Part shown: positions 1 to 9,013 of the stretch, one piece after another
Layout: each line of letters opens with the position of its first letter
Numbering within the stretch: position 1 is the stretch's first letter
Assembly: GCA_002419285.1 (NCBI GenBank)
Contig: DIFU01000125.1
Location: forward strand, 3,704 to 34,892
Direction: 5' to 3'
DNA length: 31,189 bases
Source: Prolixibacteraceae bacterium UBA5740
GTDB lineage: Bacteria; Bacteroidota; Bacteroidia; Bacteroidales; Prolixibacteraceae
Made by a program: the position numbers and the translations under genes
Notes under the pieces: model-generated
The model's input: only the letters and a program-made list of their open reading frames with translations
Database searches by the model: none
Told to the model about the DNA's origin: nothing

Positions 1-831
1 CAAGCTATCAAAAACAGTCCGGTATAATTCTGCTTGATTCATCTCTGTTCTCTGACGTAGTAGGCGATTGACCGGGTTAATGCTTAAGGGCTTTTGGGAT
101 ACCCTGTCAATTACACTATTCCATACATCAGCGCCAAACTTAGCCCTGATCTCGCCTGCCAGGTGATATCCTAGTTTATAATGGTCAGGAACGAAATGCC
201 GGTATGATCCATTAAATGCTTTATCGAAACTGAAAACTCCTTTTTCGACAACCTGCGCTTTGTGCTCCATCAGAAATGAAGGAAGCCGTCCCCGGCCATA
301 GTTGCTAAAAGCAGTTTCAGCCATGACTGCATCACCTTCTATAAGCCAGAAAGGTAAATATGCCCCAGTTACAAACGCGCTGACTTGTTCTCCAAAAATG
401 ATCTTCAGGATTAAAGGCAGTTGTTGATGAATTTTGTCGACCTGTATTACATGCCTGAATTCGTGTATTGCCAATTGCTGAAGCCAGTCCTGTGCATAGA
501 TCTCCTGATGGGGTGGCGTGAAAAGTTCCATTCTTCGGGGAGCCCAGCCAACCAATCCGTTTGATCTGACAGTATGCGTATGAAACAAGACCGAAATCTT
601 CCTTGGTTTGTGATCCAAAGTCCGGGTGCCATTTTCATAAACAATCTCAAAATAATTGGCCAGAATTTGCGCTTTCAATTCAAATTCGGCGGGATAAATT
701 AGCTGGAAATTCTCGGTGTTTATCTGTCGCCACCTAATTGCCGCCGGATCCTCCCCTGTTGTAAAATATTGGGGAAAAGCTGTCAGTTTGATCATTATAA
801 AAATAAAAGTGGCAACGATTGTTTTTTTCAT
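1..831 (-). CDS. Secreted peptidase-MA-like metallopeptidase, N-terminal part (cut by window edge)
   Basis: This reading frame is open without a stop for 277 codons from an ATG at 829-831 to the left edge, so the C-terminus is missing. Residues 1-21 form a signal peptide (MKKTIVATFIFIM then a short hydrophobic stretch), so the protein is exported. Residues 123-127 read HEFRH, a zinc-binding HExxH motif. A downstream WLIEGDAV segment (162-169) supplies a likely third ligand, Glu165, at gluzincin-like spacing. In Bacteroidota such N-terminal domains are often followed by a TolB/WD40-like beta-propeller in proteins of about 900-1000 residues; that part would lie outside the window, so this extension is inference. 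The gene is convergent with nothing visible here and lies downstream of, and in the same direction as, the LuxR-type gene. Substrate unknown. Confidence 0.75.
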   Translation of the reverse strand, partial: MKKTIVATFIFIMIKLTAFPQYFTTGEDPAAIRWRQINTENFQLIYPAEFELKAQILANYFEIVYENGTRTLDHKPRKISVLFHTHTVRSNGLVGWAPRRMELFTPPHQEIYAQDWLQQLAIHEFRHVIQVDKIHQQLPLILKIIFGEQVSAFVTGAYLPFWLIEGDAVMAETAFSNYGRGRLPSFLMEHKAQVVEKGVFSFDKAFNGSYRHFVPDHYKLGYHLAGEIRAKFGADVWNSVIDRVSQKPLSINPVNRLLRQRTEMNQAELYRTVFDSL

Positions 832-946
832 TGATCAAGATTCTAAAGGGAGGCTCTGAAATTAAACTCTGAAAATGAAAGAACAATACAAAAGTCAAAA
901 AGATTTTCATTCACATTTTCCCGGCTGGTGATCCTGTTTCACTTCT

Positions 947-1888
947 TCAGCTTTTCTCGAGTGATGCCAGGTTAGTTAGCTGTACCCTATTGTTTACACC
1001 CGTCTTGCTATAAATCCTGTAGATGTGGTCTTTCACAGTCTGTAAAGTAATAAACAGTTCTTCCGAGATCTGGCGATTCGATTTTCCTTTGCAGATTTCA
1101 AGGATTATTTCGGCCTCTCTCCGGGTGATTTCGTATTTTTTGCAGAAAGCATCAAATCCGGTTTCAAAAGGTTCTTCGAATAAAATTGCCCTTCGATTTA
1201 AATTATGAAAATGAAGTACCGGCAATAATCCAGATATAAATAATGTAAGGATAACTACGGGAAGTAATCCCGGATATTTATCAGCCAGAAAAAGTATCAT
1301 CGCTGTAGAAATCAGAGTCACAAGCGGAAAGCCATGCAGGAAGCCAAACCGCTTCCAATTCCTCAGAACCTCTGCCTTCTCTTTCTTAATCAGCCAAAAG
1401 TAAAGGACACAAATGATCATGCTATTTATCACAGAAAGAATGCTGAAAAACTGAATGTGGAAATTGCCGATATCAGAAAATTCACTGATAAAAAATACTC
1501 CCACCGGCAAAAGAAGCATACAACCCGCAAGCCAGGTAATGGACAACCAACGCGGAATGGTAAAAGCAGAGAGTGATGCAATAAATCGAAAAAGCATAAG
1601 CCAGGAAACCATTAAAAATGGCAATCCGATGTAGGGCTGAAAAATCAGGATCCGATTCTTGAGGTCCGAATCAATTCTGATATCACCCAAGATATGATTT
1701 AGTGTAAAATATCCCCATATTCCAAAAATCAAAAAGGCATCATAAAGCAATTGCTGATAAAACAGCCATTGGAATTCAGGGCGATTACCTTTTCCGGGTA
1801 ACTGATAGCTTAGAATGATACCTATGGATGCCATTCCTGATGTAATAATGAAGAGTAGGCTGTATATGGCTAGTTGCAGACTAATCAT
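947..1888 (-). CDS. Membrane-anchored LuxR-type transcriptional regulator
   Basis: The protein has 313 residues. The first 230 or so are strongly hydrophobic, with about seven likely membrane segments (near 5-27, 45-65, 85-108, 113-135, 145-167, 185-202 and 208-228). Residues 250-312 form a C-terminal LuxR/GerE helix-turn-helix, with the recognisable ITRREAEIILEICKGKSNRQ core, then ISEELFI and TVKDHIYRIYSKTGVNNR. It should therefore bind DNA while tethered to the inner membrane and sense something in or across the membrane. It carries no receiver domain, so it is not an ordinary response regulator. It is divergent from the membrane protein at 2036, and the shared 147-base gap contains a long imperfect inverted repeat that could be its operator (inference). 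The ligand is unknown. Confidence 0.85.
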   Translation of the reverse strand: MISLQLAIYSLLFIITSGMASIGIILSYQLPGKGNRPEFQWLFYQQLLYDAFLIFGIWGYFTLNHILGDIRIDSDLKNRILIFQPYIGLPFLMVSWLMLFRFIASLSAFTIPRWLSITWLAGCMLLLPVGVFFISEFSDIGNFHIQFFSILSVINSMIICVLYFWLIKKEKAEVLRNWKRFGFLHGFPLVTLISTAMILFLADKYPGLLPVVILTLFISGLLPVLHFHNLNRRAILFEEPFETGFDAFCKKYEITRREAEIILEICKGKSNRQISEELFITLQTVKDHIYRIYSKTGVNNRVQLTNLASLEKS

Positions 1889-1938
1889 GAATGTTGATTT
1901 ATCGTGTAAATGTACAACGACCGATGCAAATTATACTG

Positions 1939-1979
1939 ACTACTAAAGTAGGAATATGGAAGATTCCTACCAAAGTAGT
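1939..1979. repeat. Imperfect inverted repeat in divergent promoter region
   Basis: Two 17-base arms face each other across a 7-base spacer: ACTACTAAAGTAGGAAT at 1939-1955 and ATTCCTACCAAAGTAGT at 1963-1979. They match at 14 positions and differ only at the central three bases. A further TTAGGAAT follows at 1979-1986. The repeat lies between the LuxR-type gene and the membrane protein gene, just upstream of the putative -7 box at 2003. There is no T-run after it, so a protein-binding site is more likely than a terminator. Confidence 0.6.
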
Positions 1980-2002
1980 TAGGAATTGCATACCTGTCAG
2001 GA

Positions 2003-2010
2003 TACTTTTG
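2003..2010 (+). promoter_or_regulatory. Putative Bacteroidota -7 box for the membrane protein gene
   Basis: TACTTTTG fits the TAnnTTTG -7 consensus of the Bacteroidota primary sigma factor and lies 25 bases before the ATG at 2036. This would give a 5' leader of roughly 20 bases. A clear TTTG -33 element is not visible at the expected distance, which fits a promoter that needs an activator at the inverted repeat just upstream (inference). Confidence 0.45.
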
Positions 2011-2035
2011 ATGTGAAATCTTTTAATCAAACAAC

Positions 2036-2725
2036 ATGTCAACAGGAAACTACTTTTCACTAACTCCATCCATCGAAGACGCATTGTCAATCGGGTGGAA
2101 AAAAATTGGAGAACAATTTTTGCCTTTACTGGCAATCACAATCATTCTCGGAATTCTGCACGGTCCGGTAAGTTTTACTTATAAAGAAGATACCTTTCAG
2201 TTTTGGCACTTGGCTATCCTGCCAATCTTTATGGCCTACGGATTTTTGTTTTGGCCAGTGATCGATTTTGGAGGAGATTACCTGTTTCTCAAAGCCATCA
2301 GGGGAGAGAAAGTTGAAATTGTAGAATTATTTGATGGTTTCAAAACAAAATATCTGAACATTGTCCTCGCTAACCTTATCACCGTCGCATTGGTAATCAT
2401 GGGTTTCATTCTTCTCATCATTCCGGGAATCATTATACTCTGCCGGCTTGTATTTGTTTCTTATCTCGTGATGGATAAAGGTCTCGAACCGATCAGGGCA
2501 ATTGAGGAAAGCTGGAAGATGACCCGTGGTCATGGATGGACCATATTCGGACTTGCAATCATCTCATTTTTTATTTTTATTGCCGGACTGATCCTGCTAT
2601 TTGTTGGTGTATTTTTTTCATTAATGTTAATACACGCATCCTTTGCCGCTCTTTATCAAGCTGTGTTGAATCAGGAAGAAAAAAGTGGGTATTTTCCCAT
2701 CATTGAAACAACCATTACAGAGTAG
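2036..2725 (+). CDS. Polytopic integral membrane protein of unknown function
   Basis: The 229-residue protein has no signal peptide but about four to six membrane segments (around 28-45, 60-80, 110-140 and 170-205), including a glycine/proline-rich IIPGIII turn. The arrangement, with an amphipathic stretch near LEPIRAIEESWKMTRGHGW between two long hydrophobic regions, resembles the DUF975 and glycerophosphodiester-phosphodiesterase membrane-domain families. Members of those families are mostly uncharacterised. The ATG at 2036 fits the upstream -7 box. It is single-cistron: the LuxR-type gene is divergent, the M28 gene convergent, and a strong hairpin terminator follows. No enzymatic motif is visible, so I give no function. 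Confidence 0.75.
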   Translation: MSTGNYFSLTPSIEDALSIGWKKIGEQFLPLLAITIILGILHGPVSFTYKEDTFQFWHLAILPIFMAYGFLFWPVIDFGGDYLFLKAIRGEKVEIVELFDGFKTKYLNIVLANLITVALVIMGFILLIIPGIIILCRLVFVSYLVMDKGLEPIRAIEESWKMTRGHGWTIFGLAIISFFIFIAGLILLFVGVFFSLMLIHASFAALYQAVLNQEEKSGYFPIIETTITE

Positions 2726-2752
2726 CAGCCTGACATTTCATTATTGTCAAAT

Positions 2753-2794
2753 AAAAAGGTCCCCGGATTTTTAAATTTCCGGGAACCTTTTTTT
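2753..2794. terminator. Bidirectional intrinsic terminator
   Basis: A 10-bp stem with one mismatch, AGGTCCCCGG (2757-2766) against CCGGGAACCT (2779-2788), is flanked by an A-run on the left and a T-run (2788-2794) on the right. It can terminate both the membrane protein gene on the plus strand and the M28 peptidase gene on the minus strand. Confidence 0.85.
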
Positions 2795-2818
2795 CATATT
2801 AATAACTATTGAAATCTC

Positions 2819-4606
2819 TTATAATTGAACTATTAATACCAAGGGTTTACCTTCACGCACGACATCGACTGAAATGGTCTGCCCTTCTTCAAAAGTGTTC
2901 ATCCGGTTCATATAATCATAGATATTTCCCACTTTATTGCCATTAATGGCCGTAATAATGTCACCTTTCAATATACCGGCAGTATGAGCAGGTTTTCCTT
3001 TGGTTACACCATCAATCCTGAGGCCGTTCTTCTCCTGTCCAGCAAAATCAGGCATAACACCCAGTGTCACCTTCATCCTTCCCCTTGTACTTCGTCTCAC
3101 TTTTGATCCTGCCTCGTTATAAGTAAGGCGATCATCTCTTCCCGAAATCTCCTCAACAATTCCCCAGACATAATCACTCACTTCCAAAATACCGGGATAA
3201 TTAATTTTTCCCGCATTGTCACCAGGAGTATGATAATCGGGATGCGCACCTGTCGAAATAAAGAACACGGGAATATCCTGCATGTAAAAAGCTGCATGAT
3301 CAGATGGTCCTGTACCTTCGCCCGAAAGACTCAGCTCAAAGCCAGGATTGAGCAATTCAAGTATTTCTTCACTTTCAAGAGATGTTTTTGTTCCTCCAAT
3401 ACTCAGGGCTCGTGAATCAGGATCAAGCCGCCCTACCATATCGAAATTCAACATGGCAATGACATTTTTAAGATCAACAGGAGGATTGGCAGTAAAATGA
3501 GTTGAGCCCACCAGTCCCATTTCCTCAGCCCCAAAGGCAACAAAAATCAGGCTTCGCCGGTTTGAACGACTTATAACGGCTCTTTCGGCAACGTCAATAA
3601 CAGCAGATACCCCTGATGCATTGTCATCAGCGCCATAGTGAACTGCCAGTGTATCAGGCACACGGGACCCTGATCCTGGGCCTCCCTGACCCAAATGGTC
3701 ATAGTGGGCTCCAATTACCAGGTATTCGTTCATCAATTGCGGATCGGTTCCAGGCACCATGGCTGCAATATTGTAAGTAGTTACCTGTTTCAGAATTACG
3801 CTGGACTGTACACTTACATTTTGTCCGGTATCAAAAGATTTTGACTTAAGGTTTTTGTTTAGGTACTCCTCCAGCTCAGCTACGGTTATGCCTGACTTTT
3901 CAAGGAATGTATCCGCAACCTTACGGGTTACCTGTATAACAGGAATATCGTACGTGCTGCTGTTTTTATCATAAAACATACCCTGCAGTTCATCCTTTTC
4001 GCTAAAATTCGGGCCCGCTACCAAAATAACACCTGCAGCCCCATGGTCCATCGCATGCATCACCTTATATCTTTCCTCAGCATAAAGTGCAAAAGGACTG
4101 GATGGATTATTGATCTCGGGATCACCTTTCAATAAGAGTACTAACTTGCCTTTGACATCCACACCATTATAATCATTCCAGTGCATCGAATCAGTTTCAA
4201 ATTTGAATCCATAGCCTGCAAAAACAACAGGGGCAGACGCGAACTTATTGCCGGAAAATGAATATGGCAAGAAATCATCTTTCGGCATAAATTTTAAACC
4301 ATTCACTGAAAGGTGGTTATCTTGACCCATTTCAACCGAAGATATCAGTTCAAATTTCTGAAGACCCTGATCGAAGAGCAACTGTAAACCCATGTTTGAA
4401 AATTGTTGACGAATAAACCAGGCAGACAAAGAATCACCTTTTTCTCCTGATTTTCTACCGCCGAGTTCTTCGGAAGCAAGATACCCAACCCTCTCTTTGA
4501 TCTTTCCAAGTCTGTCAGGCTCCGATATTTTTTGCCCTTTTACTGAAGCTGAGAGAAACAAAAGAGCAAGAAGCCAGCTAAATAATTTTATGTTTGATCG
4601 TGTCAT
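2819..4606 (-). CDS. Secreted M28-family zinc aminopeptidase with PA-like and PDZ domains
   Basis: The 595-residue protein begins with a signal peptide (to about residue 24, ending SASVKGQ). A protease-associated-like insert occupies about 120-245, with GVDVKGKLVLLLKGDP and HGAAGVILVAG segments. The M28 catalytic domain follows, with probable co-catalytic zinc ligands and active-site residues: His301 (GAHYDHLG), Asp327 (GADDNASG), Glu361/Glu362 (FGAEEMG), Asp389 (NFDMVG) and His459 (HPDYHTPGD). Residues 515-595 form a PDZ domain (GVTKGKPAHTAGILKGDIIT) that may bind peptide ends. It should release N-terminal amino acids from peptides in the periplasm or outside the cell. All expected metal ligands are present, so it is probably active. 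The gene is monocistronic, divergent from the vWA operon. Confidence 0.9.
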   Translation of the reverse strand: MTRSNIKLFSWLLALLFLSASVKGQKISEPDRLGKIKERVGYLASEELGGRKSGEKGDSLSAWFIRQQFSNMGLQLLFDQGLQKFELISSVEMGQDNHLSVNGLKFMPKDDFLPYSFSGNKFASAPVVFAGYGFKFETDSMHWNDYNGVDVKGKLVLLLKGDPEINNPSSPFALYAEERYKVMHAMDHGAAGVILVAGPNFSEKDELQGMFYDKNSSTYDIPVIQVTRKVADTFLEKSGITVAELEEYLNKNLKSKSFDTGQNVSVQSSVILKQVTTYNIAAMVPGTDPQLMNEYLVIGAHYDHLGQGGPGSGSRVPDTLAVHYGADDNASGVSAVIDVAERAVISRSNRRSLIFVAFGAEEMGLVGSTHFTANPPVDLKNVIAMLNFDMVGRLDPDSRALSIGGTKTSLESEEILELLNPGFELSLSGEGTGPSDHAAFYMQDIPVFFISTGAHPDYHTPGDNAGKINYPGILEVSDYVWGIVEEISGRDDRLTYNEAGSKVRRSTRGRMKVTLGVMPDFAGQEKNGLRIDGVTKGKPAHTAGILKGDIITAINGNKVGNIYDYMNRMNTFEEGQTISVDVVREGKPLVLIVQL

Positions 4607-4684
4607 TTCTTAGAAATTAAAAAGGTAAAACTAATAAATGTTCTGGTGGAATGCTTGCGGGACCCCATTGAAATTTCCTGATTA

Positions 4685-6844
4685 ATGAACTTATACCTTC
4701 ATAAATATCTCCACTTTGCTAATTTTACAGGCTCATCATTATTTGATATTGTGGAGCTGGTGTTTGGAGAAAAATATGGAGTTTGGATTATACTGGTTGC
4801 GATCGCCATTGCTACCGGGATTTCGTATCTGATGTATTACAAAAGTAAGGACACCAGCGAGTTGACTTCCATTCAGAAAAAGATACTTATTGCCCTCAGG
4901 TTCATTTCGGTGTTTCTTATTGTTGCCTTACTCGGTGCCCCCCTATTGAAAACCATCAGAAAGATTGTCCAGAACCCAGTCGTGATTCTTGCTGTTGACA
5001 ATTCCGCCTCAATTATGGGAAATTCTGATCAGGAAGAGACCACCTCCGGAATGCAAAGCCTCATTTCTGAATTGAGGGGCAATTTGTCTGAGGATAATGA
5101 ATTTATTGATTACTCCTTCGGGGAAACATTGAAAAAGCTGGAATCAGTGCCTGATTTTTCGGAAAAGAGATCGGCATACAGCAAAGCCATTCAGGATATT
5201 TACAACCAGCATTTCAACGAAAACATTGGTGCCTTAATCCTGGTTGGAGATGGAATCTACAATCAAGGTGAAAATCCAATCAACACCGCCCAAAAACTCA
5301 ATTTTCCGGTTTACACCGTCGGACTCGGAGATACAACAGCCTATCAGGATACCAAGATCACCGATTTGAGAATAAACCGTTCAGCATTTCTTGGCAACCT
5401 GTTTCCAGTGGAGGCAGACATCAGTTATCAAGGTATTACCACTCCATATCTGGATTTCAAGATCCTGCACAACGGTGAAACCGTTTATTCCGAGACAATT
5501 CAGACAACCCAGGAATCTGGATTCAGGACCATCAAAACAAGTCTGACTGCCGACCTAAAGGGGCTACAGTATTATACGGCTGTTGTAGAATCGAGCCATG
5601 ATGAAAGAAACAAGGAAAACAATTCCCATAGATTTGTCATTCAAATCCTTGAGAACAAACAAAATATCCTTATCATTTCCAACGGAGTCCATCCTGATGC
5701 GGGAGCCATAAAAAATGCGCTTCAAATGCAGGTAAATTACGAAGTTGCCCATTTTACCTCTGAACCATATCCGGCAGATCTCAAACAGTTCAACCTGGTT
5801 ATATTGGAACAGATTCCTTCTTCATCACAATCAGGTAGTGATATCATTAATTACTGTAAGGAACAACGTATCCCAATCCTTTTCCTTGTAGGTGCCCAGA
5901 CTCACCTACCTCAGTTTAACCTTGTAGTGAATGGGGTGGATATACAAGTTCAGGCAGGGAATTTCGAGGATGCCCAATCATATATCAGTGAGGGATTCAC
6001 ACTATTTACCTTAAGTAATGATTTAAGTGATATTTTCGACCGTTTCCCGCCAATCAAGGTACCCTTTGCAAGGTTTGAGCTAAGCCCGGAATGGACAGTG
6101 ATCGCAAATCAGAAAATACGGAATATCGCAACCGACCGTCCCATTATGGCAGTTTCCAACCTTGAAGGGCATAAAATGGGAGTAGTTTTTGGTGAAGGAA
6201 TTTGGAAATGGCGATTGTACAATTATCTGTCGAACGAAAATCATGATTCTTTTAATGAATTGATAAGCAAATTGATTCAGTATTTAGCTTTGAGAGATAA
6301 TGAAGATAATTTTATCGTAAATTTTCAACCAGTTTATCAAGAAACAGAACCAGTGTTGATTACGGCAGAGGTTTACAATGAGGCATTTGAACCCATCACC
6401 TTGCCTGAAGTGAGGATTCTTTTGAAAGACTCAACCCAACAGGAATTTAGTTATATATTTGACAGAGGCAACCAGTTCTATAGGTTAGATCTGGGATTGT
6501 TGCCTCCGGGACGATATACCTTTGAGGCTTCAACCGAAATTGGAAACAAGACTTATTTGGAAAATGGAGAATTCGCCGTGATGCCGGTTAATTTTGAATT
6601 ACTTGAAAATCAAGCCAATCATAGAGTTTTATATCAGATATCTCATCAAACCGGTGGCAGTTTTTTCTTGCCTGATGAAATCCCTTCTCTTGTCCGGGAA
6701 ATTGAATCAAATACCAATATCAAGCCATTTCATTATTTTCAAACAATGATGAATGAAATACTGAACTTAAAGTGGATTTTCTTTGTAATATTATTGCTGA
6801 TGAGCGTGGAATGGTTTTTGCGAAAATTCTGGGGAATTTACTAA
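4685..6844 (+). CDS. Inner-membrane protein with vWA-like and amidotransferase-like regions
   Basis: The 719-residue protein has two N-terminal membrane helices (about 32-50 and 67-88) and one at the C-terminus (about 695-712). The large middle part is therefore probably on one face, likely periplasmic. A vWA-like fold starts near residue 98, with a MIDAS motif DNSAS (Asp105, Ser107, Ser109), a later LVGDGIYNQGENP (Asp189) and a YTVGLGD strand. After a beta-rich linker, residues 325-400 (NILIISNGVHPDAGAIKNAL and on) resemble the class I glutamine-amidotransferase-like fold often found in such Bacteroidota proteins, without a visible Cys-His catalytic pair. It is translationally coupled (TAATG) to the first of two lipoproteins. 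This suggests a trans-envelope assembly or sensing complex (inference). Exact role unknown. Confidence 0.75.
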   Translation: MNLYLHKYLHFANFTGSSLFDIVELVFGEKYGVWIILVAIAIATGISYLMYYKSKDTSELTSIQKKILIALRFISVFLIVALLGAPLLKTIRKIVQNPVVILAVDNSASIMGNSDQEETTSGMQSLISELRGNLSEDNEFIDYSFGETLKKLESVPDFSEKRSAYSKAIQDIYNQHFNENIGALILVGDGIYNQGENPINTAQKLNFPVYTVGLGDTTAYQDTKITDLRINRSAFLGNLFPVEADISYQGITTPYLDFKILHNGETVYSETIQTTQESGFRTIKTSLTADLKGLQYYTAVVESSHDERNKENNSHRFVIQILENKQNILIISNGVHPDAGAIKNALQMQVNYEVAHFTSEPYPADLKQFNLVILEQIPSSSQSGSDIINYCKEQRIPILFLVGAQTHLPQFNLVVNGVDIQVQAGNFEDAQSYISEGFTLFTLSNDLSDIFDRFPPIKVPFARFELSPEWTVIANQKIRNIATDRPIMAVSNLEGHKMGVVFGEGIWKWRLYNYLSNENHDSFNELISKLIQYLALRDNEDNFIVNFQPVYQETEPVLITAEVYNEAFEPITLPEVRILLKDSTQQEFSYIFDRGNQFYRLDLGLLPPGRYTFEASTEIGNKTYLENGEFAVMPVNFELLENQANHRVLYQISHQTGGSFFLPDEIPSLVREIESNTNIKPFHYFQTMMNEILNLKWIFFVILLLMSVEWFLRKFWGIY

Positions 6845-7899
6845 TGAAGATGGCATATATTTTTCATCGTATCAAAACATGGGGTTTAATACTCCCGGTT
6901 TTCTTTCTGGCTTCCTGTAGCACGGTAAGTCAAATCCCTCTCGAGATATCCCATGTCCCCAAGGAAGCACTTGGGCCTGAGATACAAAGCCTTACGCTTG
7001 TAAATGGCGCCCTTAACAGCCGTTTTAGTGACTATAAGGGCGATTCGCTTCAGCAAACCTTCTACCAGAGGCAGTTCAAGGCCGACACCTTACTCCATGA
7101 CACCAAAGCAGCCGATACCTTGCTGATTGCATTAGGGAATCTCCTTTTTGAGTCAGGACGGTTTGACATAGTCATTCCGGAGGAGCGTGTTCTCCCGAAT
7201 CAACGGGATTACTTTTTTCCGACCATGCTTGAGTGGGATGTAGCCGACACCATAGTCAAGAATTTTCAAACTGATGCTTTACTTTCATTGGACTTGTTCA
7301 GGACCAGGATTGTAACCGATTATAAAAAGGAAACCCTGTTTGACCAGTCTACCGGCGAGTTCTTTTCAGGATATCACGCCCAGATGGCTGTAGCCTATGA
7401 ATCAATGTTCAGGATCTATTACCCAGCTCAAAAACAAGTCGTAAAAAATATACTGATCCGGGATACCCTTATGTGGGAGGATTTTGATTACGAGATCAGA
7501 CCTCTCTTTAACCGGTTTACCCCGGTAAAACAAGCCATGGCCGAAGCTGCTATCCATTCTGCCCTGAGATTGTCAGAACAGATTGCTCCTATTTGGCAAA
7601 GGGTCAACCGTACCTATTTCGACAAAGGCCATGTGATTCTTGAGCAGGCAGGCCTCGCAGTGAAGTCGGGCGACTGGGCCACTGCCATTCAACTTTGGCA
7701 TGAATTGGCTAAATCTGAAGTTTCTAAGTCAGTGCTTAGTAAAGCCCAATATAACCTGGCGTTGGGCTACGAGATTACAGGTACTATCGACGAGGCAATC
7801 GAATGGGGCATGAAGTCGTATGAGACCAAATACCGCCCCATCACCTATAATTATCTTGAAATTTTGGGGTCGCGAAAGAAACAACTTGAAAATAAGTGA
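6844..7899 (+). CDS. DUF6340-like outer-membrane lipoprotein, first paralogue
   Basis: I start at the ATG at 6844, which overlaps the previous stop codon (TAATG), because this gives a lipoprotein signal peptide with lipobox FLASC directly upstream of the mature Cys. A longer in-frame start at 6772 would lie inside the preceding gene and hide the signal. The protein then has 351 residues. After the Cys comes the pattern of the Bacteroidota DUF6340 family: an IPLEISHVPKEA-like strand, a SLTLVNGAL strand, a long mixed region, and a C-terminal TPR-like helical pair (GDWATAIQLWHEL, then AQYNLALGYE). That C-terminal part aligns with the next gene's HDWDVAEGYWLRY and ARFNLALKCE, so the two are paralogues. 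The family has no established function. The stop overlaps the GTG of the next gene. Confidence 0.8.
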   Translation: MKMAYIFHRIKTWGLILPVFFLASCSTVSQIPLEISHVPKEALGPEIQSLTLVNGALNSRFSDYKGDSLQQTFYQRQFKADTLLHDTKAADTLLIALGNLLFESGRFDIVIPEERVLPNQRDYFFPTMLEWDVADTIVKNFQTDALLSLDLFRTRIVTDYKKETLFDQSTGEFFSGYHAQMAVAYESMFRIYYPAQKQVVKNILIRDTLMWEDFDYEIRPLFNRFTPVKQAMAEAAIHSALRLSEQIAPIWQRVNRTYFDKGHVILEQAGLAVKSGDWATAIQLWHELAKSEVSKSVLSKAQYNLALGYEITGTIDEAIEWGMKSYETKYRPITYNYLEILGSRKKQLENK

Positions 7900-8921
7900 A
7901 AATTAGACCTTATTACTTATGTGCAATCTTTTTGGCATCCCTCTTCACTTCATGTACTGTTTACAGGGATTTGCCTATTGAGGTGCTTAAGCCTGGTGAA
8001 TTTGACCTTCCGCTAGATTCAAGAATCTCACTATTATACAGGAACTTCAACTATTACAATGATACTTTGGGAAATTACCTGAAGAAAGATCATGTTCCGG
8101 TAATTGACATTGAACATGCTGACGAAAATATCGACAGCCTGATTTCCATGAAAAGCCTGGATTACCTGTCTCAGTTTCTTCAGGATCATCAGGTAGCCCG
8201 TGAAATCAATATTCATGAATATAATTATTTCCCTGCCATTACCGGAGAGCATCTGGCGCCCCTAAATGGTGAAATTATCCGAAATATTGCCCGTAACAGT
8301 GAGGCTGATTTTGTTATCTCATTAGAAACGCTGTCTTATTTATATTCGACCTATTCACCACGAATAGCATCCCAGGGCTGTGATGTGGTGATTGCAGGAA
8401 TTTGGGCCATCTACAATGGTCAATCAGGAACCATCATCACCCATGTTCCGCAGGTTGACACTCTTTACTGGAATCGATTCGATGAAATGGGTAACCGGCA
8501 ACAGACTCCACCTCGAATGGTGGCTCTGGAAATGGCTGCTGAAGAATTTACTGATACATTTGGCCAAAAATTCACAACTGACTGGATTACAACGCAAAGA
8601 ATCGTTATCGTTCCACCAGTTGAAGAGTTTAGGCAGGCAACTGAAGCTGCTTTCAGTCATGATTGGGATGTCGCGGAGGGTTATTGGCTAAGATATTCTC
8701 ACGAAAGATTTGGTCGTTTGGCATTTAGCGCTCGTTTCAATTTAGCCTTGAAATGTGAATTGTCAGATGACCTTAACGCTGCCAGGAAGAGGATGGATGA
8801 AGCGGAAGAAATTGCCCATCGTTATAGAAACCGGACTGATCTTGAACTGTTAAAATACTATGAAAATATTCTTCAGGAACGCCAGGATGACATGGATAAA
8901 CTAATCCTGCTTGAGAAATAA
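7896..8921 (+). CDS. DUF6340-like outer-membrane lipoprotein, second paralogue
   Basis: Translation starts at GTG 7896, overlapping the preceding TGA (GTGA), so the two genes are translationally coupled. The signal peptide ends in the lipobox LFTSC, followed by TVYRDLPIEVLKPGEFDLP, typical of the mature start of DUF6340-like proteins. The product has 341 residues and ends in a TPR-like region (HDWDVAEGYWLRY, ARFNLALKCELSDDLNAARK, then a helix rich in Glu/Arg). It is homologous to, but diverged from, its upstream neighbour. This suggests that the pair acts as a heteromeric lipoprotein partner of the vWA-like membrane protein (inference). No catalytic motif is visible. No clear terminator follows in the 92-base gap before the convergent lgt gene. 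Confidence 0.8.
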   Translation: MKIRPYYLCAIFLASLFTSCTVYRDLPIEVLKPGEFDLPLDSRISLLYRNFNYYNDTLGNYLKKDHVPVIDIEHADENIDSLISMKSLDYLSQFLQDHQVAREINIHEYNYFPAITGEHLAPLNGEIIRNIARNSEADFVISLETLSYLYSTYSPRIASQGCDVVIAGIWAIYNGQSGTIITHVPQVDTLYWNRFDEMGNRQQTPPRMVALEMAAEEFTDTFGQKFTTDWITTQRIVIVPPVEEFRQATEAAFSHDWDVAEGYWLRYSHERFGRLAFSARFNLALKCELSDDLNAARKRMDEAEEIAHRYRNRTDLELLKYYENILQERQDDMDKLILLEK

Positions 8922-9013
8922 CCAAAGCCAACCATCTGCGGTATGGGTTATGGGAAATACATCACTACCCTACTTAAAAGTAAAATCCTGACAGGTTACT
9001 CCACAAAGTGACA

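Noticed and set aside
6772..6843. Upstream start for the first DUF6340-like lipoprotein
   Set aside because: It would put 24 residues translated from the end of the previous gene before the lipoprotein signal peptide, destroying its normal N-terminal position.
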